NCBI GenBank assembly: GCA_027946365.1
Contig: JAPEUQ010000002.1
Span: 1,798,001-1,862,000, forward strand
Source of the DNA: Kalmusia sp. IMI 367209
Lineage: Eukaryota; Ascomycota; Dothideomycetes; Pleosporales; Didymosphaeriaceae
Direction of reading: 5' to 3'
DNA: 64,000 nt
Position numbers and translations under genes: made by a program. A model generated the notes under the pieces. That model was not told where the DNA came from and searched no databases. It saw only the letters and a list, made by a program, of their open reading frames with translations. Shown here piece after piece: positions 46,608 through 59,154 of the stretch. How positions within the stretch are numbered: the first letter of the stretch is position 1; every line of letters begins with the position of its first letter.

Positions 46608-49600
46608 TTAGCGGCTATGTAATTCATTGAACAGCGAGTTTTCGCGAGCTAACAGTTCGGTCGGAGGACCAAATTCTGCAAGCCTACCATTGTCCAATAC
46701 AGCAACGACATCACTATCTCGAATGGTATTCAAGCGATGTGCGACCGTGATTATAGTGTGTTGTGAGAACTCCTTTCTAATGATCCGTTGCATTAGCGCG
46801 TCCGTTTCCGCATCCACATTACTCGTCGCCTCATCCAATACTAAGATCTTGCTGCTTCGTAGCATGGCCCGCGCGAGACAAAAGAGCTGCTGTTGGCCCT
46901 GTGAGAGAGGTTGGGTTTTCATTTGCGCGTCCAGACCACCTCGAGATTGAAGGATGGACCACAGTTGGACCTTTTCAAGCGCAACGATTATGGCTTCATC
47001 ATCAATGGAATCGGATGGATCTGCATTCTGACGAACTGAGAGTGAAAGTAGAAATGGATCTTGCGGGATTGCGATGAGGCGTGCACGTATGATTTCGCGG
47101 GGAAGAGTAGAAATGTTCAGACCATCCACCTCGATACTACCACCCTCGAGTTCGATGAGGCGGAATAGAGTCATAAGAATAGACGACTTGCCACTGAAAG
47201 AGGTTAGCTACCTAGTCTGGAAAATTACAGTGGAATTTACCTTCCAGTGCGTCCACAAACACCAACTTTCTGTCCAGGAGCGATGACCATGGAGATATCA
47301 TGAAGAGCAGGCGCTGATGGGGCATAAGAAGCGGTGACATTCTTGAACTCAATCTTTCCTTTGTCAGGCCAGGATGCAGGCGGCTCATCTCGTTCTTCAG
47401 GTCTGTCTTCTGGAATGACTGTCTGCTCAAAACTCTTTAAGCGAGCGATTGCTCCAAGGGAAGTCTCAAGTTGCGTCCAGCTCTCCACTAGAACTCGAAG
47501 AGACTGACTGAAGCCTAGGACATTGTTCAGTGCAATACCGACAGCAACTCCGCTTGATTGGCCAGGCGCCCTTGTTGCTAGTGCCACTACCACAATACCG
47601 ACGGCGGCTACCATCAGGTCGAGAACCAGTGAGAGCCATCTCTGAAGACAATACAGAAGATAGTACGGGCGTTGCGACTTATCGAGTCGGTCAATTTGTA
47701 TGGCTTGGACATCATTGGACCAACCAAATGCGCGTATCGTGGAAAGACCTTCTGAGCATTCGAGGAAATGAGTATAAATGGGGCTTCGGGCCTCTAAATC
47801 CAGGAATCGAAGCTGCCTGGATGTGAGGAGATAGACCTTTTGAAGTCCATAGAATGCGATGACAAGAACTGGAATAGCAATTGCCATGTAGCTAGAGCCT
47901 TGAGCAATCAGAGCGGCTTGAGCAAGGATGGTAAAAGTAGCTAATACGACTCTGCCACATGCCAGAGGCAATATTCGATCGATCAATCCAATGTCTTGAC
48001 TGAAGCGGTTCAGCGTGACTCCAATATCGGTGCTAGCAAAGAAAGATTGAGGAGCCTTTACTGCAGTGTTCAATAGGATCTGGTGCAGTTTGATTGATGA
48101 CCTCGGAGATATCCAGAGAAGAATGCACCAGAGCGTTCCCGCTCGAAAACTCCAGGAGGCTACCGCGAAAATGATGTAGACACTCATATACTTTGCGGTT
48201 TGGTGCCCGTGCGCTTCTATCCACCAGACTAACCAAATCTGTGGAAAGAATTGGGTAAAGACAAACAGTGCTGTGGACCCAAGAAAGCAAACGGTGCCAA
48301 GCATGCTGATAGATCTGAAATAGTATTTGTACACGGTAACATCTCCAGTCTTTCGTGTAATATCTGCTACATCAGTTGCTGTAGCGCCCTTGATTGCATG
48401 TTTCTTTTTCTTTTGTGCAGCTTTTCCGGCAGGGTTCGCTTCGGGTGTGCCTGTATCGTGGCGCAGGATCAAGTCACTTAGCGAACCTTCTTGATCCCTC
48501 AATTCGTAGAAGCTACCTTGTTGCGCAATTTTTCCATCACTGTCAAGTACGACGACATGATCCGCATGATGAAAATGACGCGTAGAATGAGTGACAAGAA
48601 GTACTGTAGCATTCATGATGCGGAAAAGCCCATGCGGTCCCATCAATCTATCGACCACTATTGCTTCTGTCCTACTATCCAATGCACTTAGAACGTCATC
48701 AAGAAGAACAATACTTGGTCTAGCATAGACTGTACGAGCGAGAGCGATGCGTTGCTTTTGACCGCCAGATAGTGTCGTTCCACGGCTTCCAGGAATACTC
48801 TGATCTCCATTTGCCCACTGCTGCAGGTCTTGGTCAAGAGCACACGCATGTAGAACCGTCTGATACCATTCCTCGTGTGTTTCAGTGGCAGAAGTCAGAC
48901 CGCATATGTTCCGCTGAATGGTCGTGTTCAAGATCCACGGGTTCTGGCTGCAGTATGCTATATCAGTCGATGATATAGATATGCTCCCCTCCTGTAAACT
49001 AAGCTCTCCGAGTAAGGCTTTTATGAGGGTAGATTTCCCGGATCCGACAGGTCCTGTAACTATCGTCATCGAGGCAGGTTGCAGCTGCAGATTGATGTTC
49101 TTTATCGCAGCTTCAGCGGTTGGAGAAGGTCTGACTGTCATGCTGCGAACCATGATCGCAGGATCAATGACTTGTGTGGAGGTGCGTAGATCTGTTCTTC
49201 TTTTGTCAACAGATATGGATTGAAGCTCAATGCTACTGGTGGTCGGAGGTTGAAACGGATGCTCTGATCTCTGAGCCCCCTTCATTGTTTGCTGACGGTA
49301 GTCCTCTTGTGAGGCAGCAGCGAGGAACTTCTGAATACGTTGAAAACAACCAATGGCTGCGCTTGTTTCTGGAATCGCCGTTAAAAGGGTGGAAGCGGGT
49401 GCAGTTAATAGCGTGATTGTTGCAAGCGATGTGATTGCTTGATTGGTCGAAAGATGGTCGGATCCCGAGACGTGGGCTCTAATTTGGTAAGCTACGAACG
49501 TCAAGACTGGAGCGAAAATCTGCGGCGTATAGCCAGTCATATTCGTCAAGAGGACTAGCCATCGGTAGCCATTCGCAGATTTCATCTCTTCAGCCCGCTG

Positions 49601-51209
49601 ATTTTGAATATTCTTAAAGAGAGGATCGGCCAGACCCATCATCTTCACACTCTTCATAGCTCCGAGCATCGATGCTGTAGATCCGATGCGTGTCTGAACT
49701 GCTCTGCTCCAAACTTTCTGCTTCTCACTCGCAAATTTCGAGGCGTACGTGTTGATACCAGCACATACTGAAGGGTTGTCAACGCAAGGGTTATCAGTCA
49801 AGACCTGCAAGGGGTTTATAGACTTACTGATGACGACAACGATGGGTATCACACAAATAGCACCAAGCTGAATGGAAAGTAACCAAACACCGATAGCAAC
49901 TTCAATCAACCTTGACCACACTTCATGCATGCTTTGCATGCTGGATGCAATTCTATCAATGTCAGTACTCATGTGAGTAATTGCAGCAGAGTCGTCATAA
50001 ACTCCATCCCGCAGGATCAAAGCTTTATTGAAAATGAGACCCACCAATCCACCTCGAAGCATGGTGATGGATCGGTATAGAGCGTGCATGTATCGTGCAG
50101 TGAACACGGCGACGCCAACGTAGATCAAAGCCGCCGCTGCTATGAGACCTAAGCTGTGACTGTAGTATTCTTTCGATTGACGTGTGTCGCTGACAAAGTC
50201 GATCATACGGCTGATCAGGAAAGGCTGCGTATAATTCAGGCCAATCAAGCATATACGGGCAGGGATGACAGAAAGTAGCGGCCAACGGAGGCATTTTACA
50301 CATGCCCATATTAGGGGCATGGCGATGTTCAGGTTTACCTTGATACTGTCAGTATTCATGCTTCACAGCGTGACTGAAACAGGTTTACCTCGTTGATCCC
50401 AGGATAACTGCATTTCGTCCCGTAATTTCCTGGAAGACAGATCTGGAGGGGTTCTCCCAAAGATCATCGAGAGATAATAATCGCTTGAAGCCCATGGTAA
50501 ACAATGGATTCAACCATAAGAAGAAAGTCCTATTCCAGACTCCGCGTGTTGCCTCGGGAGGGTACTCATTGTAAGGTTCCTTCAAGTCTTTGGTCTTGTT
50601 CTGAGATTCGAGTAAACAAAGCGTTAGCATGGCAGCAATGTTCATGGAATAGAGGATGGCAATCGAATCAACATCCTTGCGTAGGAAGAGCGTCCGGGCC
50701 TGTGGTATGTCGAGAAGCAAGGTGAAGGTCAAGTACACCTCTAGAAGCGTCGATGGCCGGACAGCGCGGGTGTGCTCAAGATACGAGAGCGGATACATTA
50801 TAAGAGCGGAGGCGAACGTCAAAACAGCAGAGGGTACCGATGCCGAGGTGCGTAGGCCAGGTTTAGAAGCCCACAGTATCAATATGGCCAGTTGAAGAGC
50901 CACAAGGAGTGTTATCGCAGCCTCGTGCGGATTAGGATACATGCGCTTTGACACTTCAAGGTCGCTTACCGTTTTCTGGATAAATATTTGGCGACGAAGT
51001 GTGGCTACGGCATTGCACTTATAAAGCCAGTAAATTCTTAAAGGCGCGAAAAGAAGAAAGAAACACGGAGGCCCAATCGAGATTACGGCTTGCTCAAAAA
51101 AGAGCGTAAAGTCGAAGCCACTACGACAGGACGATAGAACGGCGGGGCCGAAAAAGTCGTCGTCGTGAACAGTGCAAGGCAAGTCTCTCAACGTAACCCT
51201 AGATGCCAT
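46608..51209 (-). CDS. ABC transporter, subfamily C (MRP-type)
   Basis: Exons 50389-51209, 49828-50345, 47241-49767 and 46608-47193 give 1483 aa. Layout is TMD0-TMD1-NBD1-TMD2-NBD2. NBD1 has GPVGSGKST, LSGGQKQRIALAR and IVLLDDVLSALD. NBD2 has GRTGSGKSS (split by intron 47194-47240), a variant signature LSQGQQQLFCLARA and ILVLDEATSNVD. The non-canonical Gln in the NBD2 signature is common in fungal members. The start is ATG 51207-51209; the frame reaches a TTG eight codons earlier, which I rejected. MRP-type pumps export organic anions, conjugates and fungal metabolites across plasma or vacuolar membranes. Intron 49768-49827 is 60 nt with no stop, so retention would add 20 residues. Its position beside a P450 and a methyltransferase makes metabolite export plausible. 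Confidence 0.94.
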
Positions 51210-52134
51210 CACAATGTCTAGATGAAGAAGCAATTATCTAAGGCGATCACGAAAGAAAGTTGAAGGTATGGAGACATTGACAAGGCGAGGTGTAAGCTTT
51301 AGCCAAGTCCTTGTCGGTGGGTGCCTAATCGCGCTCGGTGCCCCGGGAGTTGTTAGCTCCCGTCTTGGCAGTGTAGTCTAATAGTAATTACACGGGCGCG
51401 ATTATGTAGAAAGAAGTCCAGGTCATCTGACTATTGTATCTTTATTGTATACTATCATTAGATTGTGATATACTGGTTTACGAACAGCGCGCGTGTGTAA
51501 CCAATTAACGTTAAACGAGGTTCTAAGAACACGCCGGCACGTAGATCTCTCACAACGGCACCGAGCGATCATCGCCAATCGCCCATCACTTTATTCCTCT
51601 CTATCATGTCATATACCCTTTCTGCTTAGGCGGTTCTATGAGGAGAAACTTAATCCGTCCAATTTCTCGTATCAGATCTACGTACAGCGCCAGAGTGTTG
51701 GATTGAGTCACCGGCGCCTGCACATGACTCAAACAAGGCGTCCATCTCAGCGCTTATGTAGGATCTCTATTGGGTTACATAGCCTCTAACACATGTTATA
51801 AAACTAAGTGCATCCTTCTGCTTCTATTGCTGTTAACGTTGTACTATTTAGTCTGTTCACTTGGCATGTTGGGTTGGGACATAGACCGATTACTGCGTTT
51901 AGGCGTCGCAATGACTGGAGGCTCGGTACAATTATGACATTTCGTAAAGATCGGCAAAGTATAGGCCGAGAATCAGACACGTTTTATGTTTCATATTATT
52001 AACGATCAATCGACGACTGTCAAATTCCTATATTCGTGCAGTCCTACCTTTTCTTCTTTGATCTAACAATGTCTAGGTCCCCTCTATGCCCATTGTGGTC
52101 CCGCAGCCCGGATTATTCCGACTTATCTCGATAC
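51210..52134. other. Intergenic, upstream of the ABC transporter
   Basis: About 0.9 kb with the transporter promoter on its left. A G/C-rich palindrome-like patch (GGGAGTTGTTAGCTCCCG, 51346-51363) is present. No gene was recognised. Confidence 0.45.
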
Positions 52135-52575
52135 TTATAACGAATGCGAGCAAATCTGTCGGGCATGTAGAATGAGACAGGAAATAGAAGGTATCTCAAA
52201 CATGTCCTCCCTACATCCATATTCGTCGTACTGGTCTGCAGCAACGCGCCAGCCATCTCGTTTGTCGTTTGCTACAGCAAGGTCGAAGTCCCGGTTGCGC
52301 TTATCATTTGCTGCAGCAATGTTGAAATTCCGGTCGCGCTTGTCATTTGCATCAAATGAGTGATTGTCGGAGACAGACCGCTGGATAATGGCGTCTAATC
52401 TTTCGAGAATCTCACGCTTCATGGTATCAAGAACAGGAGAGATCGCTTCTCCACTCGCTTCTCGAACCAGTAAAGGCTCCGGGCTTTCGATCGGGGATAC
52501 GGGAGAAATTGGCACAGGTGCAGTGATGACAGAGGCCGCGAAAGATGTAATGAGGCAGACTAGTCTGCCGTGCAT
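52135..52575 (-). CDS. Small secreted precursor with KR-bounded 13-residue repeats (KEP/RiPP-like candidate)
   Basis: A 146-aa frame from ATG 52573-52575. It opens with a signal peptide (MHGRLVCLITSFAASVITA), then a Pro/Ser-rich pro-region and a helical stretch (SPVLDTMKREILERLDAI). Next come tandem units ending ANDKR: DRNFNIAAANDKR and NRDFDLAVANDKR (13 residues each), then DGWRVAADQYDEYGC. Each unit is bounded by Lys-Arg, the Kex2 site, so secretion should release short peptides. This is the layout of fungal Kex2-processed repeat proteins, which include alpha-type pheromones, effector-like peptides and ribosomal cyclic peptide precursors such as those for ustiloxin. No UstYa-type oxidase lies in the window, and no typical pheromone core with paired Cys is seen. 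The C-terminal 30 residues have four Cys. Its place between a transporter and a P450 is suggestive only. Confidence 0.65.
   Translation of the reverse strand: MHGRLVCLITSFAASVITAPVPISPVSPIESPEPLLVREASGEAISPVLDTMKREILERLDAIIQRSVSDNHSFDANDKRDRNFNIAAANDKRNRDFDLAVANDKRDGWRVAADQYDEYGCREDMFEIPSISCLILHARQICSHSL
52246..52350 (-). repeat. 39-bp tandem coding repeat (peptide units)
   Basis: Two full copies and a partial third of a 39-bp unit encode the KR-bounded 13-residue peptides. Copies differ at scattered positions, but the Lys-Arg codons and the NF/DF core positions are kept. Confidence 0.75.
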
Positions 52576-54148
52576 ATTGTGGGTGATTGTGATAAATGAG
52601 TTGGTAAGTTGTGTTTTTCGATTTCCTGAGTTGTTCGAGAGATGTACTAAGTGCGCAGCACTGTTGAGTTCAAAACAGATGCAGCCTAGAAGCAGAAAAA
52701 GACGAGGTTGGAGAGAATGCGTAGAGCGGACCCAGATCCCCTTGACTCTTCAGCTTAGGAGATGAACGGGCTTTTATACCCTAGCATGGACTGCCGTCCT
52801 GGTGACCATCCAGTGGCAGTGACACGAACTACATCAGACCAACTCACAAAACAGCCACCATTGCCTAGCATTCAAATGTGACGATAGTGATATCACATTT
52901 CCACTTTTCTGAGCATCATGAGAACGGTTTCTCCGCAATTACGACTTGACAGAAGCTCTCAGCCTACAATCTACCCTGTCTAGGTGTTCATAAATATTTT
53001 GGGGCGGCGTCCAGCTAATGAAAGTCGAGCGTTCTGCGAGGTTAACGGAGCCAGCGGCTATGGTGCACCATTCTGCTCGAAGGGATCGGTTAATCGACAC
53101 GTCGTCCGCCATCCCATAGCTTCCGGCGTTAAGAAAATCGCCCGAGCGGTTTCACTCCCAGCTATGAGTTGTCTACCCACTGTTGCACTTGCCGCTGTCT
53201 AACTGGTTCACACGAAACCCTACGGCCCGTTTTGGGGCCTATTCTGCCAAGACGATCACGTGACCATATACCTTCAGTCGAATACAATTGAACTCTGATT
53301 AGTAAATATGTTTACATATCTTCCCGCGTATATATTAGATTTTTTTTCAATACTACAGTCGTGATCTATGCTCCACAAAGCTGATGCAGTTCAATTTGCC
53401 GCTCCTTAGTCCTTAGCCTAGGTCAGAATGGCTACGAGACACAAGGTACTGAGATTCAGAGGCCACCGGCATTACCCGTCGAATCCCGGCAGCGCGTCGC
53501 AATTCTGTTCAATTCTCTGTATATTACTTTATTTCTCTTTCGCTGTATGCTGTGAAAAGTTCTCACAAAGCATCTCTCTTTCACGCACTTGCTCTTACCA
53601 TTACCAGTGACCCTCGCATATAATCCTGAGACAATAATCAAGGAAACGTTTTGGGCTAAATTTTCCCAGGATACACAATACAAGAATGGAAAGTCCTCAA
53701 ATCTGTGTTGCTTGGATATAGAAGAGCATCAATATTGCCTTTAGAAGCGCACATTGAGCCCATGGATAGGTGTTTGCATTTCTCGATGTCGCGAATTTTG
53801 GCCGATCGTAGAAGCAGCGGTTCTCTTATTCGTGTTGTATCATCAATATTGCCTTTCATCCTGTACAGTGAATGATCAAGCAGATTAATGATCAGCTTCC
53901 CTGATAGCTCTAAAGAGGGACAAATTTGCGCTCTTCATCACGGCAAATAGGCTGAGGGCCAAGTGCGAGAGATATAGGGGATCATAGCGTTTCACAGAAG
54001 CATCATTGTAGGCTTTCAGTCCGTGTATATAGGGTTGAGAAATCGAAAAGGTGCAACTTGCACGATCTACTATGCGATGTCCACACACAAAAACATTCAT
54101 TCAATCCGCATGCTCTCGAATCTATTACACAAATTCATACGTTCCCAT
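52576..54148. other. Intergenic, nothing recognised
   Basis: About 1.6 kb between the peptide precursor and the P450. It is AT-rich around 53280-53360, with a run of T. Short frames on both strands have no support. Confidence 0.5.
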
Positions 54149-55838
54149 CTATGTTTCCGAGTACGTACTCAGCGGCAATCCATCGAGAACACGAACCCAT
54201 TGCTTCGTAACGGGATCCAGAAAATTTTCCTGTTGCTTTTCCCATGCGCGCCTCACTAAATCGGCGCGCTGGCTATTCCTAGGCTCCAGGTTGCATTCGA
54301 AAGGCGCCGGCGTCATAGCTAATCCTCCCCTCAAGTCCTCAGTATCTATTTTACTCGGATCAGGGGTGGTTATGTTGAAGGCCCACAGCATGCAAGCCAT
54401 AGATAGGAACAAACTCCGTTCGGCGATATGTATGCCTTGACAAAGCCTCCTACCTGCGCCAAATATGTAGTTGTGCCGTGGCAGGTTCATGTCACCCGAT
54501 GTAGCAACCTCGTGTTCTGATCGCATGTCGTCTTTGAAACGCAAGGGATCGAAACGCTTCGGATTCGGCCAATTCTCTGGATCCATATTCAACGCCCAAA
54601 CATTGAGGACTACAGCTGCACCAGCAGGGATGCGATATTCTTGATAAACGTCGTCTTTCAGAGGAGAGTGAGGGATCAGCAAGGCAGTGGTCGGCATCCA
54701 TCGCAACGTTTCCTTGACGCACCCGCGAATATAAGGTAACGATTCCATGTCGTCGATTTCGGGCAGGCGATCGGACCCCACCACTGAATCTAGCTCTTCC
54801 TGTGCTCGACGCTGGACATCAGGGTGTGTCACCATGGCCATGAGAAAGCCAAAGAGCTCGTCTGATGTCGTGCTGCTACCTGCCTCTACAATATCACCGG
54901 CAATATACGAAGCTAGCTCATCGGAGAAACCTTCAGCCTTCTGCGCCTGGGTCAAGGAAGCACAAAAACACGGCACACCCAACCCGTCTTGAGCTTTCTT
55001 CTTGCCTTCTAGCCAGCGGTCGAGAAATACGGAAATGCAGCGACGGTCGAGATCGAGCGCTTTGCGACAGACGGGCAACAGCTGCTTCGGTATATTTTGC
55101 AGCATCGGGTAACAGTCCATGAGCCGGGCGGGAATGGTGACAGCTAGATCGCACACCTCGAAGAAAATGGAAACGACGCTTTGGAGACGGGGATCTGACC
55201 ACTCCGTTGTGCGGAAGCCGTAGACCATCTGGCAGGTCACAGCGTTGGAGTATCGCTGAATGTGTCTCTTATGCTCGGCGGGATTATCTAATATATCTAC
55301 GAGCATCTGGCGACTCTCTAGAGTCTGGTATGGCGTGTACGCTCGGATCGCTTTTGCATTTAATATCTTGTAGTTAATGCGGTGGATCTGGCGCCAAGTC
55401 GGTGTATATTTCTGTTGACAGTCAGAATCAAAATGAGCATGGAGCTCAGAATCGACTTACCATGGCTACCTGTCGAAGTCCTCTACTGGCCAATTCTGAC
55501 AGTATGTATAAATCTGGACGCGAAGAATAGATGGCTCCCCGCTTGTCTAGCAGCTCTTTTGCAACTTTGTGCGATTGAAGCATGATGAGAGGACTCGATC
55601 CGACCATTAACGAATATATTGGACCGTATTTCTGTCCCCATTGCGCAAAATGTTTGTAGGGCTTGGATGTAGGCATGAGATGCAGGTTTCCGATGACAGG
55701 AAGAGTCATTGGACCTGGAGGCAAGCCAGCAGGTCGCTTTCCCACCTGAAGCAACCTCACCAAAGCATACGCAATGGCGAGAATACTAATTACCACCAAG
55801 CTGGAAGGCATTGAAACTCGCTCAAGTGTGAGCTTCAT
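54149..55838 (-). CDS. Cytochrome P450 monooxygenase
   Basis: Exons 55461-55838 and 54149-55411 give 546 aa; intron 55412-55460 has a GTAAGT donor and is in phase 0. Start ATG 55836-55838 gives a membrane anchor at once (SSLVVISILAIAYALVRLL) and then the proline hinge LPPGPMTLPVIGN. The I-helix has DIVEAGSSTTSDEL, in the place of the oxygen-binding A/GGxxT motif. KETLRW is the ExxR motif, RFDPLRF the PERF region, and FGAGRRLCQG holds the haem Cys (about residue 450). It inserts one oxygen atom into a small molecule at the ER membrane with electrons from a P450 reductase. Its subfamily looks like those in fungal specialised metabolism. Everything needed for activity is present; the substrate is unknown. 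Confidence 0.95.
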
Positions 55839-57183
55839 GGTTTGCGACCTGATAGCGGGGCAAGTAGCTGCGTTCAAAGCGCTCAGGGTCTAATCGCAAT
55901 ATGTACAGGAGCTGAACCATGGCTCCGGAGCTACTGTAAGATGGGTATGGATACCCTGAACCTTGCTTTCTGGGGTGGCACTGCAATCTATAATCATTGC
56001 CGAAGGTGTGCAGCACATGTCCCGAAGTCCGAATTGCATATTACTGTGATGTGCCTCATCGTTACACTGCATACGCAGCTAAACCACACACTGATACCAA
56101 GACCCTCCCAAACTTAGCATGTATAATTATGATTTACGAGTGACCGTGTTAATTTGGGAAGTCGGTATCAACAGATCTGATCTGTCCGCATTTAGCGTAA
56201 ATATGGCCGTAGAAGTATTCAGCGGGAGCGCGCGAAGGCTGAAGGACCCGAATGCGCGGAGCTAGTCTAGTAAGGGATTTCCTGGACCTCTGCGTATACT
56301 CAATACCACCGCCCCATCATGAATATGACCGGCATGTCGAACGAGCTTTTCCAAAGATGGGAATGATCACCGTAGCTATTATCGAATTTGGAATCAGAGT
56401 CGACAGCCTTCGACAAAGATGACGTTAGTGCACCGAGATGTGATGGCCAAGCGACTGAAAAAGCTGGTACGGGATGTAATGGTTCCGGTACCCCTTGTAC
56501 GGAAAAACAGTTTGCAGTAAGTTATAGTAGCTACACGCACAATATCCCACTTGTATCGAAGCGGGAATGTGAAGTTGAAAGCTCACGTAAGTTGACGCTC
56601 ACGTAAGGCGACAGTGCAGCGTTTCGCTTGTGTTATTGGTGATTTGATTGTGATCAACATGCGCACACCTACGGAGAATTCAAGCTAACAGGGGCGACAC
56701 CCACCCCTCGAGTGGCTACCGCCTGATATTTTCGTATCGGTTGGTCTTCCTTCCGACCAATCGACAAAACCTGGCAAATATTATATTGCATACAGGGCTC
56801 TTTCTGATACATGTGTCTGTGCTGGCTGCCCCAGGTAACGCATCTACCCAAACTTTGGGCTCGGATCAAGGCACAGTATCTGCCATATGGTGCATTTCTC
56901 ATAGCCTTAGAAACCACGACAACTTACTAAAATCATCATGAAGAGATGATGTCATGTCGAATGAAGCGAAGTACATAGTATCTCAATAAGATTCTCGCCG
57001 CTGCACTGATTCAAATTCGTGTATAAAAAGCTCATCGTGATGATTTTCATAAAAACGAACGTTCAATTCGTATACAGTATGTTGCTATTGTTGTCACGTA
57101 CATACAATCTCCGGCCACGCTAAAGACAGACTCACATATTACATTCTAGCCTCCATTGCATAATTGCCACTGCCGCTTTACCC
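55839..57183. other. Intergenic, upstream of the P450
   Basis: About 1.3 kb holding the P450 promoter and the 3' flank of the 561-aa gene. Small frames such as 56388-56606 have no support. Confidence 0.5.
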
Positions 57184-59154
57184 CTAAGGATCGCGGACAG
57201 CTGGTATCGCCCCAAAAGCCATGATGATGGCGTCGACCGTGTGGTACGCGATGTACGGTAGACTCATGCTCAACCGCCCATATGCAATAGTAAACCTATA
57301 CGTATCATCACAGATCTGGTCTCTACGAGACAGAATCGTACCGGCATCGCCCAACAGCATGTCTGACTTGTGATCGAACTCGCGACCCCACCCTGGCTGT
57401 TTGTTATCGTCTCGGAGCTGTTGATGCCAGAGATTGTGCAGATCGCGCACGACGGGCGCCAAGTCTTCGCTCACACCCAAAGGTCGTGCCTTTGACAATT
57501 GCGCAGACCCATCTTCCACCATGTCGTACCACAGGTTGAAGAATCTGTTGGAAACGGAATCAGGTAGCGTAGCATCTGTGGCAGCGCGCTTGAGTGCGCA
57601 GACAAGAGGCTCAGCAAGAGCAGCTTCAGTCATCTGGGACTTTGCTCTGTTGTAGATTTCCCATGTCCTGCGAGTATTGATTAGAAAGGCTCATTGACTT
57701 AACGGAAGAACAAGCTTACCATTCCCAGAATTGAGGGTACTGGTTTATGTAGAGCTCAAGAGTTTCGAAAATGCGCCGGTGACGAGCTCGACTGAAGCTG
57801 TATGGTGGTGAGGTAGACGAAATACGCCCATCTTCACGATTATGCATGCGTGCTCGGTGATGCCCTCTAAAGATCTCGCAGAGCATGGTCGAGAGGATGG
57901 ATGATGTGGTCTGTATGGCTTGGGCTATACCGTTCCCTGATGGATATAGAAGACGAAGCAGATTTCGCGTCTCGCCAGTGAAAATGTCTGTATGAAGATC
58001 CATGACGTCGTTAGGCAAGGCAGATCCAATAAGTGAGTCCATGCCCTCGTTGTCTAACCAAGAAGCACCATCTCGACTCATGTAGGCAGAGCCGATAGTA
58101 TCCAAAGCACGTGCCACGATGACTAGGTCATGGTCAAGTCCATGCTCGATGGCCGATTTTCTGGGAGCTTTGAAGTTTTGTGCATTCTCGCAATCGTTCA
58201 TGCCACGAAGGTAGCCTAGCGCAAGACGCCAGAAGCATCGATCTTCACCAGATTTTGAGTCATCAAGAGTCGGTACCGATGCCCGTGCCAGAGATTCAAA
58301 GGCGGCCAATCGGTTGTTGAATTTGTTTTGACCTTTGGCCTAAAGAGTCAACATAGTCAGAAAGATGCACTTTAGTCCCGGTAATGGCACTTACGCAGTC
58401 CACGCCAGTCAATGCCGAGTATACGTAGTCTTCTCTGAGAGGATTTGGCTCCAATGTGAACGACTGGCACATTAATAGATAAAAAGGAAATTGGACGATG
58501 ATGGGAGGATCACATTCCAGTCCCAGTGAGAAGTCTACCCCAAGACTTGAAGTGGTCGTCTCCTCCCGCCTGCGATGCATGTAATTTTACATCAAAAGAG
58601 ACTGGATCTTCGGTAGCATCCGCAGCTAGCAAGATGGCAGCTCCGATTATCAAGGTGTATTGGTACGTTAGTTCAATGGCATCGATGTCATGCAATCCAA
58701 AGCTGGTTTCTCGTTCTCTTTCACACAAACGGTGAAATTCAGTCGTAAATGGCTTTACAAGCTCTTGAACTTGGGTGGTTGGCTGGTAGTTCTCCAAAGC
58801 ATTCTTGACCCATGGAGCGATCTCAGTGGTCATTGCGTACTTCCCAATATGCCGTGCCTTTGCTGGTTGAGGAGCGCGTGTTTCACGACCACGCTGCAGC
58901 CACTCCAGCTCGGGAGTAGGGTGGCCTGGTTTGTCTCCATCGTGTTCTTTAGGCTTTACGCTATCTTTGCATTCGTCGTGGGCCCGCAGGTTCGCATCCA
59001 CACCGCTATTTTTCAGAGCTGCCTACATGCAGAATTAGTAAAAGTTTCCATGTTGCCGGAAAAGGCGAGCTAGCTAGCCCTCGGGAATCAGTACCAATGC
59101 TTCACCCGTGTATCTCATCTGCCGTGTGTTTATCACAAATTCGACTGGTGCCAT
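57184..59154 (-). CDS. Unrecognised 561-aa protein in a metabolism-gene setting (possible non-canonical cyclase)
   Basis: Five exons: 59095-59154, 58539-59022, 58395-58432, 57720-58339 and 57184-57667, in frame throughout. Four junctions are strong. The 106-nt intron 58433-58538 is the least certain, because its acceptor was picked to keep the frame. I see no signal peptide and no clear membrane span. The protein is mostly helical, with conserved-looking acidic blocks: SFGLHDIDAIELTYQYT (about 125-141), WRLALGYLRGMNDCENAQ (about 230-247), LPNDVMDLHTDIFTGETRN (about 300-318) and CDDTYRFTIAYGRLS (near 520). Helical bundles with such Asp/Asn-Asp clusters occur in class I terpenoid cyclases, including non-canonical fungal ones, and the flanking P450 would fit; this is a guess, not a match. 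It is tandem on the same strand as the hydrolase upstream and the P450 downstream. Confidence 0.7.

Noticed and set aside
51210..51233. Extending the ABC transporter by eight codons
   Set aside because: The upstream codon is TTG; the ATG at 51207-51209 is a normal start.
51346..51363. G/C palindrome as a tRNA or terminator
   Set aside because: It cannot be folded into a cloverleaf, and bacterial-type terminators do not apply in this organism.
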